Part shown: positions 62,843-64,000 of the stretch, in pieces | Layout of the letters: each line of letters begins with the position of its first letter | How positions within the stretch are numbered: the first letter of the stretch is position 1 | Source of the DNA: an uncultured Acidimicrobiales bacterium | Lineage (GTDB): Bacteria > Actinomycetota > Acidimicrobiia > Acidimicrobiales > SZUA-35 | DNA: 64,000 nt | NCBI GenBank assembly: GCA_938021675.1 | Contig: CALIFY010000032.1 | Coordinates: forward strand, 1 to 64,000 | Reading direction: 5' to 3' | Notes under the pieces: generated by a model | Databases searched by the model: none | What the model saw: the letters and a program-made list of their open reading frames with translations, nothing else | Told to the model about the DNA's origin: nothing | Position numbers and translations under genes: made by a program

Positions 62843-64000
62843 TCAGCTCACGTCAGCCATCAGGATGGGCGGGTTGTGAAGATGGGTAATCGTCGGCTTC
62901 GATCCAACGGTGTCTTCGGCCATTTCCAGTGCGTCCATCAGGGTTGACGCCGGTTTGAATCCCAGCCGACGGACGGCCCGCTGATCACCGCCGACCACGA
63001 TCACCTGTCCAAGGTACTGCATAGCGTGTGAGCCCCAGTACCACATGTAGAACGGGTGAACGCCGTGGTATGCGTAGCTCGTCCGGTAGAGGTGCCGGTA
63101 CCACTCGTCCTCGGCGTACTGCTTCTCGTACCGTTGCTCGATCTCGACAGGGTCGGTGGTATCGGCCAACACCTGCTCGAAGAAGTCGATATAGCTCGGA
63201 TGGTGAACGGGGTGGAACTCCCAAGGTGTCGGGTGACTCATGATGAGGACACCGCCCTCTCGGACCACCGGCTTGCCTCGATACAGGTTGAAGAAATAGC
63301 CGAGTCCTTGCACCATGACCAGGATCGGGTTCATGATCGAGTTGACGTTGTACGGGGTGAGATAGGGTAAACCCATCGTCAACACATCGGTCTGACCGGT
63401 AACGGGGACGAGGTGTTGGGCGTAGACCATCTCGGTTGTCTTACGGTGCACCGCCTCCACTTCGCCAGCTTGGATAGATGTCATGTCGTATGGGGCATTC
63501 CAGGAATGGAAGACCTTACGCCGAGCCGAAGCGGTCATTCGGTTGAGGCCGGCCTGCATGGCGGTGAACGTGGCTCGATCGCTGATCGACCACTCCCATT
63601 CCCGTTTCTGTAGTACCGACATCGGGCCATTTTGGCCGAATACGTTGGTGTTCACCGTCGACTCGACCTGGAACACCCGGGGCCCATCGGACTTGATGAT
63701 CTCGCCTTGGCGCCAGTTCGACCGGTGAAGCTCGGAGTTGTCTTGATCCATAAACGACCGTGAGTGGCGCATGGTGTGGACGTTGTGGTGGGCCTTGACG
63801 CCCTCATAGCCGGAAAGACCGGTAGCGGTACTCTTCCAGCCGCCGTCCATCGAGACGAGGTTGATATTGACGTACACGACGAGGTCGGACTCGGCTGCTC
63901 GTCGGTTCATCTGCACCGCCTCCGCCTTGTCGGTATGGCCGAGAATGACCATGCCGTCAGGGTCTTCGGCGTCATGGTTATACAGCAGGCCGTGAGGAGC
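62843..64000 (-). CDS. LarA/DUF2088-like protein, 5' end outside window
   Basis: At least 385 residues are visible, and the frame stays open to the right edge, so the start is missing. The segment ESDLVVYVNINLVSMDGGWKS with a later His-rich KAHHNVHTM and the C-terminal LMDALEMAEDTVG resemble lactate-racemase (LarA, DUF2088) proteins, nickel-pincer enzymes in characterised cases. LarB, LarC and LarE are not in the window. A family member with another role is equally possible. It is co-transcribed with the acyltransferase. Confidence 0.6.
   Translation of the reverse strand, partial: APHGLLYNHDAEDPDGMVILGHTDKAEAVQMNRRAAESDLVVYVNINLVSMDGGWKSTATGLSGYEGVKAHHNVHTMRHSRSFMDQDNSELHRSNWRQGEIIKSDGPRVFQVESTVNTNVFGQNGPMSVLQKREWEWSISDRATFTAMQAGLNRMTASARRKVFHSWNAPYDMTSIQAGEVEAVHRKTTEMVYAQHLVPVTGQTDVLTMGLPYLTPYNVNSIMNPILVMVQGLGYFFNLYRGKPVVREGGVLIMSHPTPWEFHPVHHPSYIDFFEQVLADTTDPVEIEQRYEKQYAEDEWYRHLYRTSYAYHGVHPFYMWYWGSHAMQYLGQVIVVGGDQRAVRRLGFKPASTLMDALEMAEDTVGSKPTITHLHNPPILMADVS

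Overview
The window is a high-GC stretch of bacterial chromosome. The short, often overlapping operons, the many Thr/Pro-rich lipoproteins, the mycobacterial-type 6C RNA locus and the style of several families (DUF3048, NTF2-like PBP, GNAT/acyl-CoA synthetase fusion) point to an actinobacterium. An Acidimicrobiia-like lineage is my inference, not proof. About 47 protein-coding genes, one structured RNA and several degenerate mobile remnants can be supported. No rRNA, complete tRNA or CRISPR array was seen.

Layout. 1-4.6 kb is accessory DNA: a 3' tRNA fragment (possible attachment site), a decayed tyrosine recombinase, a Nudix/HD hydrolase pair, a small AT-richer secreted protein, and a dead ISL3-family element with recognisable ends. 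4.5-5.7 kb is a coupled TfoX-like/ArsR/SRPBCC trio. 5.7-9.2 kb is a minus-strand operon for a secreted protein with a SipW-type leader, a membrane protein and a large exported protein. 9.5-10.9 kb holds an O-methyltransferase and a STAS protein.

11.1-19.1 kb is the most striking region. It holds a pseudouridine-phosphate glycosidase, a HAD phosphatase, a uracil phosphoribosyltransferase, an EamA/PecM-type exporter, a single-module A(Ox)-PCP-TE NRPS with a glutamine-type code, a PptA-like tautomerase, and a divergent PecS/MarR regulator. This gene set matches what is known of indigoidine (ind) and especially C-nucleoside minimycin (min) clusters. I infer a blue-pigment and/or C-nucleoside antibiotic locus with built-in self-resistance (UPRT, phosphatase, exporter).

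19.1-27.3 kb holds a membrane protein and a complete Liv-type ABC importer with a long-chain acyl-CoA synthetase. 27.5-33.7 kb has an ECF sigma factor with a membrane partner, prolyl oligopeptidase, a CobW GTPase and envelope proteins. 34-46 kb has a penicillin-binding protein, an unusual P450, a GNAT/acyl-CoA-ligase fusion, citrate synthase, an acyl-CoA carboxylase beta subunit, a LysR regulator, 6C RNA and a HAD-acyltransferase fusion. 46-49 kb has aconitase and a divergent GntR regulator. 49-64 kb is envelope-rich: two tandem DUF3048 lipoproteins, a nitroreductase, a five-gene MacB-like efflux operon with two peptidoglycan-binding adaptors, a second small 4-Cys secreted protein related to the one at 2.1 kb, a large repeat-type lipoprotein, a PlsC acyltransferase, and a LarA/DUF2088-like protein running off the right edge.
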